Below are positions 1 to 6,325 of a stretch of DNA of 32,380 bases, one piece after another; within the stretch, counting starts at the first letter, position 1; each line of letters opens with the position of its first letter. This DNA is from Candidatus Zixiibacteriota bacterium. GTDB taxonomy: Bacteria > Zixibacteria > MSB-5A5 > GN15 > JAAZOE01. A program made the position numbers and the translations under genes. The stretch covers positions 1-32,380 of the forward strand of contig JAGLON010000018.1 in assembly GCA_023138975.1 (NCBI GenBank), given 5' to 3'. The notes beneath the pieces are model-generated. The model saw only the letters and a program-made list of their open reading frames with translations. It made no database searches and was not told where the DNA came from.

Positions 1-207
1 TGGCTTCACTTGTCTGCGACGAGTACCTTGTGGATGCTCATTTTTAAAGTATTTTTCTGAGATTATGATTCTTAGTTCTGTTTGAAAGAATTTGATTCTC
101 TGTATTTGCTGTTCGCATTGTATTTCCTTTATTGATTCTGTTTATTATATTGTTGTATTAGCAATTAGTATCAAGTTGGTAGTGAAATTGTATAATGAGG
201 TCTAAGA
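1..207. other. Non-coding left edge, no gene seen
   Basis: No convincing coding region is present. Frame 1 stays open from base 1 to a TGA at 58-60, so the last 19 codons of an upstream gene could lie here, but nothing in them is recognisable. The rest is AT-rich. Bases 171-200 resemble the 3' end of the GIY-YIG gene that lies further right (648-677), suggesting a relic of an earlier copy. Confidence 0.4.
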
Positions 208-250
208 CAGATTGCCACACCCCGACTTCGTCAGGGTTCGCAATGACGGG
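208..250 (+). repeat. Dispersed palindromic repeat, copy A
   Basis: The copy begins CAGATTGCCACACC and ends TTCGCAATGACGGG. It is nearly identical (a few mismatches) and in the same orientation as the copy at 681-722, and matches the reverse complement of 352-387 at both ends. Internal CCCGACTTCGTCAGGG is an imperfect inverted repeat, so the unit can fold as a hairpin. The ends resemble the CAGATTGCC...CGCAATGACG type repeats common in uncultured bacterial genomes; that comparison is from memory. Confidence 0.75.
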
Positions 251-351
251 GACGGGAAATTATATTGAATAATTCGGGGTTAGTAGTAATAAATTGGTAG
301 TGAAAGCGTACGGTGGGTAGGAGCAAAGGGAACTTATAAATAACTTGGGAA

Positions 352-387
352 CGTCATCGCGAGGAGCCATGGCGACGTGGCGATCTG
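352..387 (-). repeat. Dispersed palindromic repeat, copy B (inverted)
   Basis: On the minus strand this reads CAGATCGCCACGTCGCC...CTCGCGATGACG, so its ends match copies A and C while its centre differs. It stops five bases before the ATG of the GIY-YIG gene and occupies the position where a promoter or ribosome binding site would be expected. Confidence 0.75.
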
Positions 388-392
388 ATTAG

Positions 393-677
393 ATGAAAAC
401 GGCCTATATCTATATAATGTCAAATTGGACCAATACCGTGGTCTATACCGGTGTCACGACTGATTTGAAGAAGCGAGTTTATCAGCACCGGAATAAATCA
501 CTTCCCGGTTTTACCCGGCGGTATAATGTTAAGAAACTTGTTTATTTTGAGATGTGTGAGAGTATAATTAATGCTATTGCACGCGAAAAACAAATTAAGA
601 GTTGGTCCCGTAGAAAGAAAGATGAACTTATTAAAACCATGAATCGGCCAAGGCGTGATTTGTATGATGAGATATAA
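393..677 (+). CDS. GIY-YIG nuclease superfamily protein (small, UPF0213/YhbQ-like)
   Basis: This 94-residue protein is a single GIY-YIG domain. The first strand gives YIYIM (residues 5-9) and the second gives VVYTGVT, standing for the GIY and YIG motifs. They are followed by the conserved Arg/His helix (RVYQHR) and the Glu-bearing helix (AREKQIKSW), which usually supplies the metal-binding Glu. Length is typical of stand-alone members, whose substrates are mostly unknown; DNA nicking is the family expectation. No Shine-Dalgarno is visible: the inverted repeat B sits right against the start, and repeat C begins three bases after the stop. The gene and its repeats thus look like one cassette, perhaps a mobile or repeat-maintaining unit. 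Family call is secure, function is not. Confidence 0.88.
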   Translation: MKTAYIYIMSNWTNTVVYTGVTTDLKKRVYQHRNKSLPGFTRRYNVKKLVYFEMCESIINAIAREKQIKSWSRRKKDELIKTMNRPRRDLYDEI

Positions 678-680
678 AGA

Positions 681-722
681 CAGATTGCCATACCCCGACT
701 TTGTCGAGGTTCGCAATGACGG
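681..722 (+). repeat. Dispersed palindromic repeat, copy C
   Basis: The copy begins CAGATTGCCATACCCC and ends TTCGCAATGACGG, three bases after the stop codon of the GIY-YIG gene. It is in direct orientation to copy A and inverted relative to copy B, so copies B and C form inverted repeats around the gene. Similarity to the copy A neighbourhood extends into both flanks (roughly 660-755 versus 188-275). Confidence 0.75.
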
Positions 723-786
723 AGATAGAATAGTATATTTAACAATTATGGATTTGCATTATATATCTTTTAGGATGGGATTATAA

Positions 787-1431
787 ATGAAAATTAGTGC
801 CTTAAAAGTATGTTGCATGATTGTAATTCTTGCTTCAGTCTCTTCATGTACTGAGACTATTAAAGAAATAGAGACTGATTCCTTTATAATTGAACAGCAT
901 TATACTTTTAACTACATGAATATAGATAATTATAATAAAGCCAATGGTAAAGAATATGAAATATTAAGTGTGGAGATAGATAATAAAATATACTATGATT
1001 TACTTGATGACAGTATAATAGTAGCCACTGATGTTCAAGAGAATTTAGGTTTCATGACCAATTTACAGGATACTTCTTTGCAGGAACTACATTTAACTCC
1101 TGGGGATTCACCAATTCTTGAAAAAACAACAGAACTCAGTAATACTATTGACGAAGATTGGACAGCCGACCTATTTCAGAGAAACGGTCGGCCCGATATG
1201 TATATAATTGCTGTTCAAGTTTCACATGATGATAAATGGGACACACCATCTGTGAAATTAGCAATTACAGGTGCCAGAAGAGTCGAGATAATTAGTGTAA
1301 AGGAAGGTAATTTGCATATCGAAGTATATTGGCAAAATAGTAAACTCGGTCAGCCGCCGCACTGTTTCAATATAGCATACCCTGAAAACACAATTTTAAC
1401 ACCAAGCAGCTTTTCTGTGGTGCCATTATAG
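787..1431 (+). CDS. Putative lipoprotein of unknown function
   Basis: This 214-residue protein has a lysine-containing N-terminus, a hydrophobic stretch and a Cys at about residue 21 (ASVSSC), which fits a relaxed lipobox, so it is probably a secreted lipid-anchored protein. I recognise no domain in the remainder. It is rich in Asp, Glu, Ile, Tyr and Asn, and its codons are distinctly AT-rich compared with the genes to the right, which suggests acquisition together with the neighbouring repeat island. An AGGATGGG stretch before the ATG is a plausible ribosome binding site. Its stop codon lies one base from the stop of the convergent acetyltransferase gene. Confidence 0.65.
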   Translation: MKISALKVCCMIVILASVSSCTETIKEIETDSFIIEQHYTFNYMNIDNYNKANGKEYEILSVEIDNKIYYDLLDDSIIVATDVQENLGFMTNLQDTSLQELHLTPGDSPILEKTTELSNTIDEDWTADLFQRNGRPDMYIIAVQVSHDDKWDTPSVKLAITGARRVEIISVKEGNLHIEVYWQNSKLGQPPHCFNIAYPENTILTPSSFSVVPL

Positions 1432-1432
1432 C

Positions 1433-2242
1433 TCAAACAGTCGATGCCTGCCCCCCGTGCCACCAGGAAAGGGAAAAATGGTTCTCAGTTGGCTTGAATC
1501 CCACCGACTCGTATATCCGGGCCGCATAGTATTCAGAATCAGCTTCCATTACCAGCGTCTCAATCTTGTCCTCGGCTAGAGATTGTAATGCCGTTTCATA
1601 AACCAGCGTCTGGCAGATACCCTGCCGCCTAAAGTCCGGATGCGTTCCGACGTTTTGAAAGCGGCCTATATTGTCTATGGTGAATATTCCTAAATCGCCG
1701 ACAAGCCTGCCATCTATATAAGCTCCGTACCAATTGCCTCTTCCCTGTTCATACATTAATCGGTACTGAGCAAACTGTTTTCGCTTAAAGACCTCATATC
1801 CGGGGCCGGCAAACTTTTCCTTCGCACAACAGACTTGATTGTGTATCGCATCTTCCCACTCAGCGTCTGTGATCAGTTTTTTTATCATTATCTGGGAATT
1901 ATATTTGGGAGGTTTTACGACTTTTTTGGCGGTGAGTGCAACCACTTTTTCCAGTTCAAATCCATTATCCAGAAATTCCTGAGATTCTCCCGGACAATCC
2001 TCCGGCCAGGCAAACACATAATGACGGATTTCATCATAATACGGAAACTCATGCTTAAACAGTTCGGTCCATTTTTTATAGTCACCTTTTTGAGGGGCTT
2101 CTTGAAAAAGAATATAGTTCCCCCAATGAAAAGTAGGATTCTCCGGCGTTTGAATAAGCAGGTACTCTCCCTTGTCAATTACTTGCCCGCTGAATTTGGA
2201 GAAAAGCAAATCGGTCTTTTGTGATAACGAAGTTATTTTCAT
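1433..2242 (-). CDS. GNAT family N-acetyltransferase
   Basis: The 269-residue protein has a C-terminal GNAT domain (about residues 125-255). The acetyl-CoA pyrophosphate loop reads FRRQGIC after the V-G-T-H-P strand, and the late YESVGFKP motif is typical of GNAT motif B. The N-terminal half (FHWGN...) looks like the accessory domain of two-part GNATs. The reading frame is open for 26 more codons upstream, but the ATG at 2242 is chosen because AAGGAAG lies four bases before it and the upstream extension has no such site. The acyl acceptor cannot be predicted. It is convergent with the lipoprotein gene, with a single base between stops. Confidence 0.85.
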   Translation of the reverse strand: MKITSLSQKTDLLFSKFSGQVIDKGEYLLIQTPENPTFHWGNYILFQEAPQKGDYKKWTELFKHEFPYYDEIRHYVFAWPEDCPGESQEFLDNGFELEKVVALTAKKVVKPPKYNSQIMIKKLITDAEWEDAIHNQVCCAKEKFAGPGYEVFKRKQFAQYRLMYEQGRGNWYGAYIDGRLVGDLGIFTIDNIGRFQNVGTHPDFRRQGICQTLVYETALQSLAEDKIETLVMEADSEYYAARIYESVGFKPTENHFSLSWWHGGQASTV

Positions 2243-2246
2243 TGGA

Positions 2247-2253
2247 CTTCCTT
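2247..2253 (-). promoter_or_regulatory. Ribosome binding site deciding the GNAT start
   Basis: On the minus strand AAGGAAG precedes TCC-A-ATG at a short but normal spacing, favouring the internal ATG at 2242 over the upstream ATG at 2320. Confidence 0.6.
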
Positions 2254-2444
2254 TATAAAGCTCACTCTTAAGGACAATACTATAAATTCCTGCATAAAGT
2301 TGCCATAGAAAAACAGGCAATGCCTGAAAAGGGGGTACATCCCCCCTGTTTATTCTTGACCTGAACTTATTAACTTCTGTAAATTAATAACATCAGACTC
2401 ACAATACGGACATTAGTGTTTCACACAATAGAAAGGATTTTCTG

Positions 2445-3176
2445 ATGATTAAGAAAATACTCGGAGTGGTTTTTATCCTCGTTATAATCGGGATTGGCGC
2501 CGCTTATATTTATCGCAATATGATTGTCGAAACAACAGTAGAAGAAGCTACGACTTATGCTCTCGGAGTAGATGCGGATCTGGGCTCAGCCGGTTTGGAT
2601 ATCGGGGCCGGGAGCCTCGAACTCAACGATTATACTATCGAAAATCCGGAAGGGTTTGAAGCTGATAACTTTTTCGAAATGAACCTCGCCAAGCTGGTTT
2701 TGGATGCCGGTTCGGTATTTGATGACGAGATTGTCGTGGATACTCTCGTACTGGAAGGCATTCGTCTGAGCATGGAACAAATTGATACAAAAAATAACAT
2801 CAAGGCAATTCTTGATAATATCAAGAAAGTCGATTTCGGAGAATCGTCCGATAGTGATCAAAAGATGAAAATCAAATACGCCGCGATAAGAGATATAGGA
2901 ATTGATGCTACAGCAACTTTCATGGGCAAGAAGCAACTGGACAAATCATTTGTCGTTGACAATTTCACCATGAACGATATCGGCGGCGACAGCGGAGCGA
3001 CAATAGCCGAAGTTACCTCCAAGGTACTCAAGGAAATCCTGACTCGTGCCTCTGCCGCGGGGACATCTCAATTGGGGATAGACGTTGATAAGCTGAAAGA
3101 AGAAGCCAAGGACAAAGTTGAGTCTGAAGTAAAAAGTCAATTAAAAGGACTCGGTGATAAACTAAAAGGAAATTAG
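2445..3176 (+). CDS. AsmA-like membrane-anchored periplasmic protein
   Basis: This 243-residue protein has one N-terminal membrane helix (residues 5-24) followed by an extracytoplasmic region. Residues 40-130 show the alternating short strands and the signature pattern ...LNDYTIENPEGF... and LVLEGIRLSMEQ found in AsmA/YhdP-like proteins, which are associated with outer-membrane lipid transport and assembly. The protein is much shorter than classical AsmA and ends in a Lys/Glu-rich helix (210-243). GAAAGGA lies 10-15 bases before the ATG. A strong terminator follows at 3209, so it is probably monocistronic. The family assignment rests on motif resemblance only. Confidence 0.65.
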   Translation: MIKKILGVVFILVIIGIGAAYIYRNMIVETTVEEATTYALGVDADLGSAGLDIGAGSLELNDYTIENPEGFEADNFFEMNLAKLVLDAGSVFDDEIVVDTLVLEGIRLSMEQIDTKNNIKAILDNIKKVDFGESSDSDQKMKIKYAAIRDIGIDATATFMGKKQLDKSFVVDNFTMNDIGGDSGATIAEVTSKVLKEILTRASAAGTSQLGIDVDKLKEEAKDKVESEVKSQLKGLGDKLKGN

Positions 3177-3208
3177 TTCCAGCCACCTAAATCATTCAAG
3201 CAATAGAC

Positions 3209-3251
3209 TGGACGGGGGAAATCGTCATCTTCTCCCGTTCATGCTATTTTT
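3209..3251 (+). terminator. Rho-independent terminator after the AsmA-like gene
   Basis: TGGACGGGGGAA (3209-3220) pairs with TTCTCCCGTTCA (3230-3241) as a 12-bp stem with two G-U pairs and a 9-base loop. It is followed after four bases by ATTTTT. Confidence 0.7.
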
Positions 3252-3378
3252 CCATCACCCATATTTATCACACACTTATTATTAACGTGGTCACGATTCT
3301 CTTCTATTACTATTGTGAAACTGTCATTAGTTCAGTTTTACTGTTTTATTCCGATAATGTAAAAAAAAGGGGAATTCC

Positions 3379-3489
3379 ATGAAAGACAAAGACTCTCTAA
3401 TAGCTGAACCGTTTATAGATGGGGCGATAATACTGTTTTTGTTTCTTATGGTCGTACTGATGCTGTTTATTGGCCTATCAACCAACTAA
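3379..3489 (+). CDS. Small single-span membrane protein (36 aa)
   Basis: An ATG at 3379 opens a 36-codon frame ending TAA at 3487-3489. The product starts MKDKDSLIAEPFIDGA and then has an uninterrupted hydrophobic helix (IILFLFLMVVLMLFIGL, about residues 17-33) before LSTN. AAGGGG at 3368-3373 gives a strong Shine-Dalgarno, five bases before the ATG. The charged N-terminus and C-terminal helix suggest a tail-anchored or single-pass inner-membrane micropeptide. It lies between a terminator and the 3' end of a convergent gene, so it should have its own promoter. It is too short for standard ORF cut-offs, and no family is recognised. Confidence 0.6.
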   Translation: MKDKDSLIAEPFIDGAIILFLFLMVVLMLFIGLSTN

Positions 3490-3559
3490 GCAGAAAACAT
3501 GTACAGCTTTTTTTGAGTAATTTACTCCCCGTAAAGCCGTTTTAAAGTGTCTGCGCTAT

Positions 3560-5395
3560 TTATGCCGTTGCCCTGATTGCATCGCTGATTAAAAGTTCAG
3601 CCAATCGTTCTGAAGCACTCTCCAAATCTTTTATGAACTGCTCTTTTTTCTGCTGACTGAATTGAGAAGCCAATTCGCTGTAATACTCGATTCCGGTCGA
3701 GATATTTTGCTTAAAATCAATAAAGTATTTTTCGGTCCGCTGGATTAAACCTTTTGAGTTTCTCTCCATTTCCTTTTTTAGAAAATCAATATAGAGCTGG
3801 AGTTCAGTGATAAATACATGAGCGCGCTGAGTTGAATCCATTACTGATTTTCTGCCGTAAATATGGTCAATCATCTCTTCCAGAGATATTATTTTATTAA
3901 AATCTACAATTCCAGGTCCGCAACAAATGGCTGTATTAACATTAGTCATGATTTTATTTTTAATAAGAGCTCCGGCCGCCAGATCCATACAGAGGCAAGT
4001 TTTCTTTAATACTTCGTCACGAATAATGGCAACATCTATGGATTTGTCAGAGACTTCACTTAAAGCTTTCACTTTTTTTCTCTGGTAAGCCCTTGAAGCA
4101 TGGCAGATCGGAACTTCGGTAAACTCGGTATTTGAGCTTAAAAATCCTTTAGGGCATAAACTGCCGGGATTTTCCTCTTCAATAAGATGTAAACGTCTCT
4201 TTTCACTATTAGACGTTTTTAAATTCCAAAATGGTACCCCTAAGGGCGAGTTTTCGCCTAATATGATGTCGTCCCGTTTAGCCTCGATCAACCGTTGTAA
4301 ATGCTCATCGTCAACGTTAGTCGCTTCAGGCACCAGTAAAAACGGTGTTCCCCATCCGGTACCATCAATTTCATAGAAGTGGCGGATAAAGTTATCTTCT
4401 TCAGAAGTGCCGATGCCGCCTTGATATGTTATTTTGAAAGTAAGCTGTTTCTTAAAGCCAGTAATACCCTTGCTGCTTGCAATGTCTTTACATCGTTGGA
4501 ACAGTTCTTTGGAAAGAGTTTCGCGGTTGTTTTGGAACTCTTTTAATATTGAGCCGACCAAGTGGCCTTTGTTGGCAAAGGCATGACCACCGCAATTCAA
4601 TCCTGATTCAATCCGAAATTCTGAGACCCATAATCCCTTTTTCGCAAATATTTTACCTTGTATCATTGCGGATCGATAATCGCTGACTTTCAAAACTATT
4701 TTTTTCTTGCAAAACCCAGACTCGTTCGGAAAGAAGTCCTTAAACTCAGCCATATACGCAAATAGACGAGGATTCATCCCCGCTGATAATACAATTGAAG
4801 AAGATAAATTACTCTCGGCAAATCCTCTGAGCGCTGACATGGCAACAGCTTCTTCCGGAGGTAGCTGCTTGCCTTTCTTATACCGGAAACCGTCAATTTT
4901 TGTCATAATATTGACATCTATACTTCCCGGCATAATAGATTGGCGAAGAACTTCCTGCATCTGTTCTTTTTCTGCAGGATCCTGACACGCCATCATTTTA
5001 TTGTATAAATCTTTTAATGGCGACTGTGGTAAAAGTCTAAAATAGCGAGTGATTTCACTTTTGGGTACAAAATCTGAATTTTGAAGATCCTCAAACTGTT
5101 TTTCCACAATTATATCAAGCATATTCAAGTAGGCAGTGACCCTACGCGCCCGATAATTATCCTCTCGAAAGGAAATTGGCGTAAACTCTAAATGGTTTTC
5201 TTTTGAATGGAGCTCTCGCATCTGCTCAAGAAGGACATCATCTCCTATTGTCGCCACCGACGATATGCCATACCGGGCAACTTTGAGCGATGTATCCACC
5301 GTGAAGCCGGTCCCCATCACAGGAATATGGAATGTATGTACGTTCTCTTTGTTATTCAAATTGTGTTCTTTAATTAACTCATCTCGATCGAGCAT
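3560..5395 (-). CDS. Nitronate monooxygenase-like FMN-dependent TIM-barrel protein
   Basis: This 611-residue protein opens with a strand HTFHIPVMGTGF and has two hallmarks of the nitronate monooxygenase / FabK / PfaD flavoprotein barrel. One is NCGGHAF, with His271 at the usual catalytic histidine position. The other is a late FMN-phosphate segment running GGIGTSEED ... GTGWGTPFLLVPEATN. It is nearly twice the length of ordinary family members. A long insertion follows the first strands, and a Cys-rich segment (KTCLCMDL ... ICCGPG, about residues 470-500) precedes a helical, partly coiled C-terminus. The natural substrate is unknown. It starts two bases after the TetR gene stop, with AGGAA as ribosome binding site, so it is co-transcribed and probably TetR-controlled. 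Confidence 0.65.
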   Translation of the reverse strand: MLDRDELIKEHNLNNKENVHTFHIPVMGTGFTVDTSLKVARYGISSVATIGDDVLLEQMRELHSKENHLEFTPISFREDNYRARRVTAYLNMLDIIVEKQFEDLQNSDFVPKSEITRYFRLLPQSPLKDLYNKMMACQDPAEKEQMQEVLRQSIMPGSIDVNIMTKIDGFRYKKGKQLPPEEAVAMSALRGFAESNLSSSIVLSAGMNPRLFAYMAEFKDFFPNESGFCKKKIVLKVSDYRSAMIQGKIFAKKGLWVSEFRIESGLNCGGHAFANKGHLVGSILKEFQNNRETLSKELFQRCKDIASSKGITGFKKQLTFKITYQGGIGTSEEDNFIRHFYEIDGTGWGTPFLLVPEATNVDDEHLQRLIEAKRDDIILGENSPLGVPFWNLKTSNSEKRRLHLIEEENPGSLCPKGFLSSNTEFTEVPICHASRAYQRKKVKALSEVSDKSIDVAIIRDEVLKKTCLCMDLAAGALIKNKIMTNVNTAICCGPGIVDFNKIISLEEMIDHIYGRKSVMDSTQRAHVFITELQLYIDFLKKEMERNSKGLIQRTEKYFIDFKQNISTGIEYYSELASQFSQQKKEQFIKDLESASERLAELLISDAIRATA

Positions 5396-5397
5396 AA

Positions 5398-5979
5398 TTA
5401 ATTCCTAAGTTTGTTTTTTCCTATGCCATTGATAATCATATCCATCAATATATCGATATACTCAGAAGCTGTCAATCCCTGCTTGGCAAGTGCCCAGGGC
5501 AATTCGATAGACTTTAACACAGTAACTGTTATATGAGACGCCAAATCAACCCGCTCCACTTCCAGTTCGCCGGTTTCATTGCCAAAAATCATCACTTCTT
5601 TTACGATTTTTTCTTCTTCCTCTTGAAACCAATCGCCAATGCCTGCCAAATGCGGCCAGAAATCGCCCCAGGTTTCATGAGTCACCCAGTACAAGTTCAC
5701 CAATTCGCGTATTTTCTCAAAACGCACGCGTAGATGCGCTTTGAATTTATCTATTACTTTGTGTTCCCTTTTTATAGCCTGCCTAATCGCTTTTAACAAC
5801 TCTTCTGCTTCAAGGCGAACTACTTTTTCAAATATCTCCGACTTATTTCCATAGTACCGGTAAACAGTTGCCTTAGAAACATGAGCACTTTTAGCAATGT
5901 CCTCAGTCGTGACTTTTTTAAGCCCGAATTGAGAAAACAGCTTTCGCCCTGTAACTAAAATCAACTCTTCTTTGTTCAT
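5398..5979 (-). CDS. TetR/AcrR family transcriptional regulator
   Basis: This 193-residue protein has an N-terminal TetR helix-turn-helix. LFSQFGLKKVTTEDIAKSA is followed by VSKATVYRYYGNKSEIF (about residues 33-49), the canonical recognition helix and following tyrosine motif. The C-terminal all-helical ligand domain (60-190) has many charged residues and no recognisable subclass. GAGGAG lies five bases before the ATG. It is the first gene of a two-gene operon with the flavoprotein gene, which suggests local autorepression relieved by a small molecule, perhaps the flavoprotein substrate. Confidence 0.92.
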   Translation of the reverse strand: MNKEELILVTGRKLFSQFGLKKVTTEDIAKSAHVSKATVYRYYGNKSEIFEKVVRLEAEELLKAIRQAIKREHKVIDKFKAHLRVRFEKIRELVNLYWVTHETWGDFWPHLAGIGDWFQEEEEKIVKEVMIFGNETGELEVERVDLASHITVTVLKSIELPWALAKQGLTASEYIDILMDMIINGIGKNKLRN

Positions 5980-5991
5980 TACTCCTCACAC

Positions 5992-6026
5992 AACTAAACG
6001 TTTTACCCATAATACGTTTTTTAGTT
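5992..6026. promoter_or_regulatory. Candidate TetR operator
   Basis: AACTAAACG (5992-6000) and CGTTTTTTAGTT (6015-6026) form an imperfect inverted repeat just upstream of the TetR start. A directly repeated ACGTTTT lies inside it. Position fits autorepression. It is a weak call because the sequence is AT-rich and the two arms do not share one exact axis. Confidence 0.3.
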
Positions 6027-6266
6027 TCGCGCGCAAGTGTTTTTTTGCTGAAAACCACAAAAAAGCTATTAAGTATATGTTTTATTCGTGGTCATTTCAA
6101 CTAAATTCACAACTATTATATCAAACCCTTATAAAAGTGCGTGGCATTTAACATCGGTTACTGAATTGACTCTTTACTACACTACGGGAGTTACCCTAAT
6201 CATAATTGGAGATAATAAGATTTTAGGCTACTGGTAGACCTTGATTATTTCACACCGAAGAATTCC

Positions 6267-6295
6267 TTGACGTAATACTATTGATGGCATACTAT
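6267..6295 (+). promoter_or_regulatory. Candidate sigma-70 promoter for the kinase/transporter operon
   Basis: TTGACG (6267-6272) is followed by a 17-base spacer and TACTAT (6290-6295), overlapping a perfect TATAAT at 6293-6298. It predicts a transcript starting near 6302 and a leader of about 25 bases before the kinase ATG. Confidence 0.4.
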
Positions 6296-6325
6296 AATAT
6301 CATCAAATGAAACTGAAAGAAAAAG

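Larger units (their letters stand above)
5980..6325. other. Divergent intergenic region, no gene seen
   Basis: This AT-rich spacer between the TetR operon (leftward) and the sensor kinase operon (rightward) should contain both promoters. A candidate operator lies at 5992-6026 and a candidate promoter at 6267-6298. The only open frame, 24 codons from 6078, has no ribosome binding site. Confidence 0.6.

Noticed and set aside
1..60. 3' end of an upstream gene
   Set aside because: Nineteen open codons cannot be distinguished from chance; no motif.
498..745. Two minus-strand open frames over the GIY-YIG gene
   Set aside because: They are antisense to a clear domain-bearing gene and run into the repeat; they show no motif of their own.
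1835..2224. Plus-strand 129-codon frame opposite the GNAT gene
   Set aside because: It is antisense to a well-supported acetyltransferase and has no domain or start signals.
3487..3530. Terminator after the micropeptide gene (run of T at 3508-3514; GAGTAATTTACTC hairpin)
   Set aside because: The T-run is not preceded by a stable stem, and the short palindrome is on the wrong side of it on either strand.
6078..6152. 24-codon open frame in the divergent spacer
   Set aside because: No ribosome binding site, no helix or motif, and low-complexity AT-rich sequence.
6146..6161. TGGCATTTAACATCGG as sigma-54 promoter
   Set aside because: The -24 half fits but the -12 half (TTGC) is absent at the required spacing.
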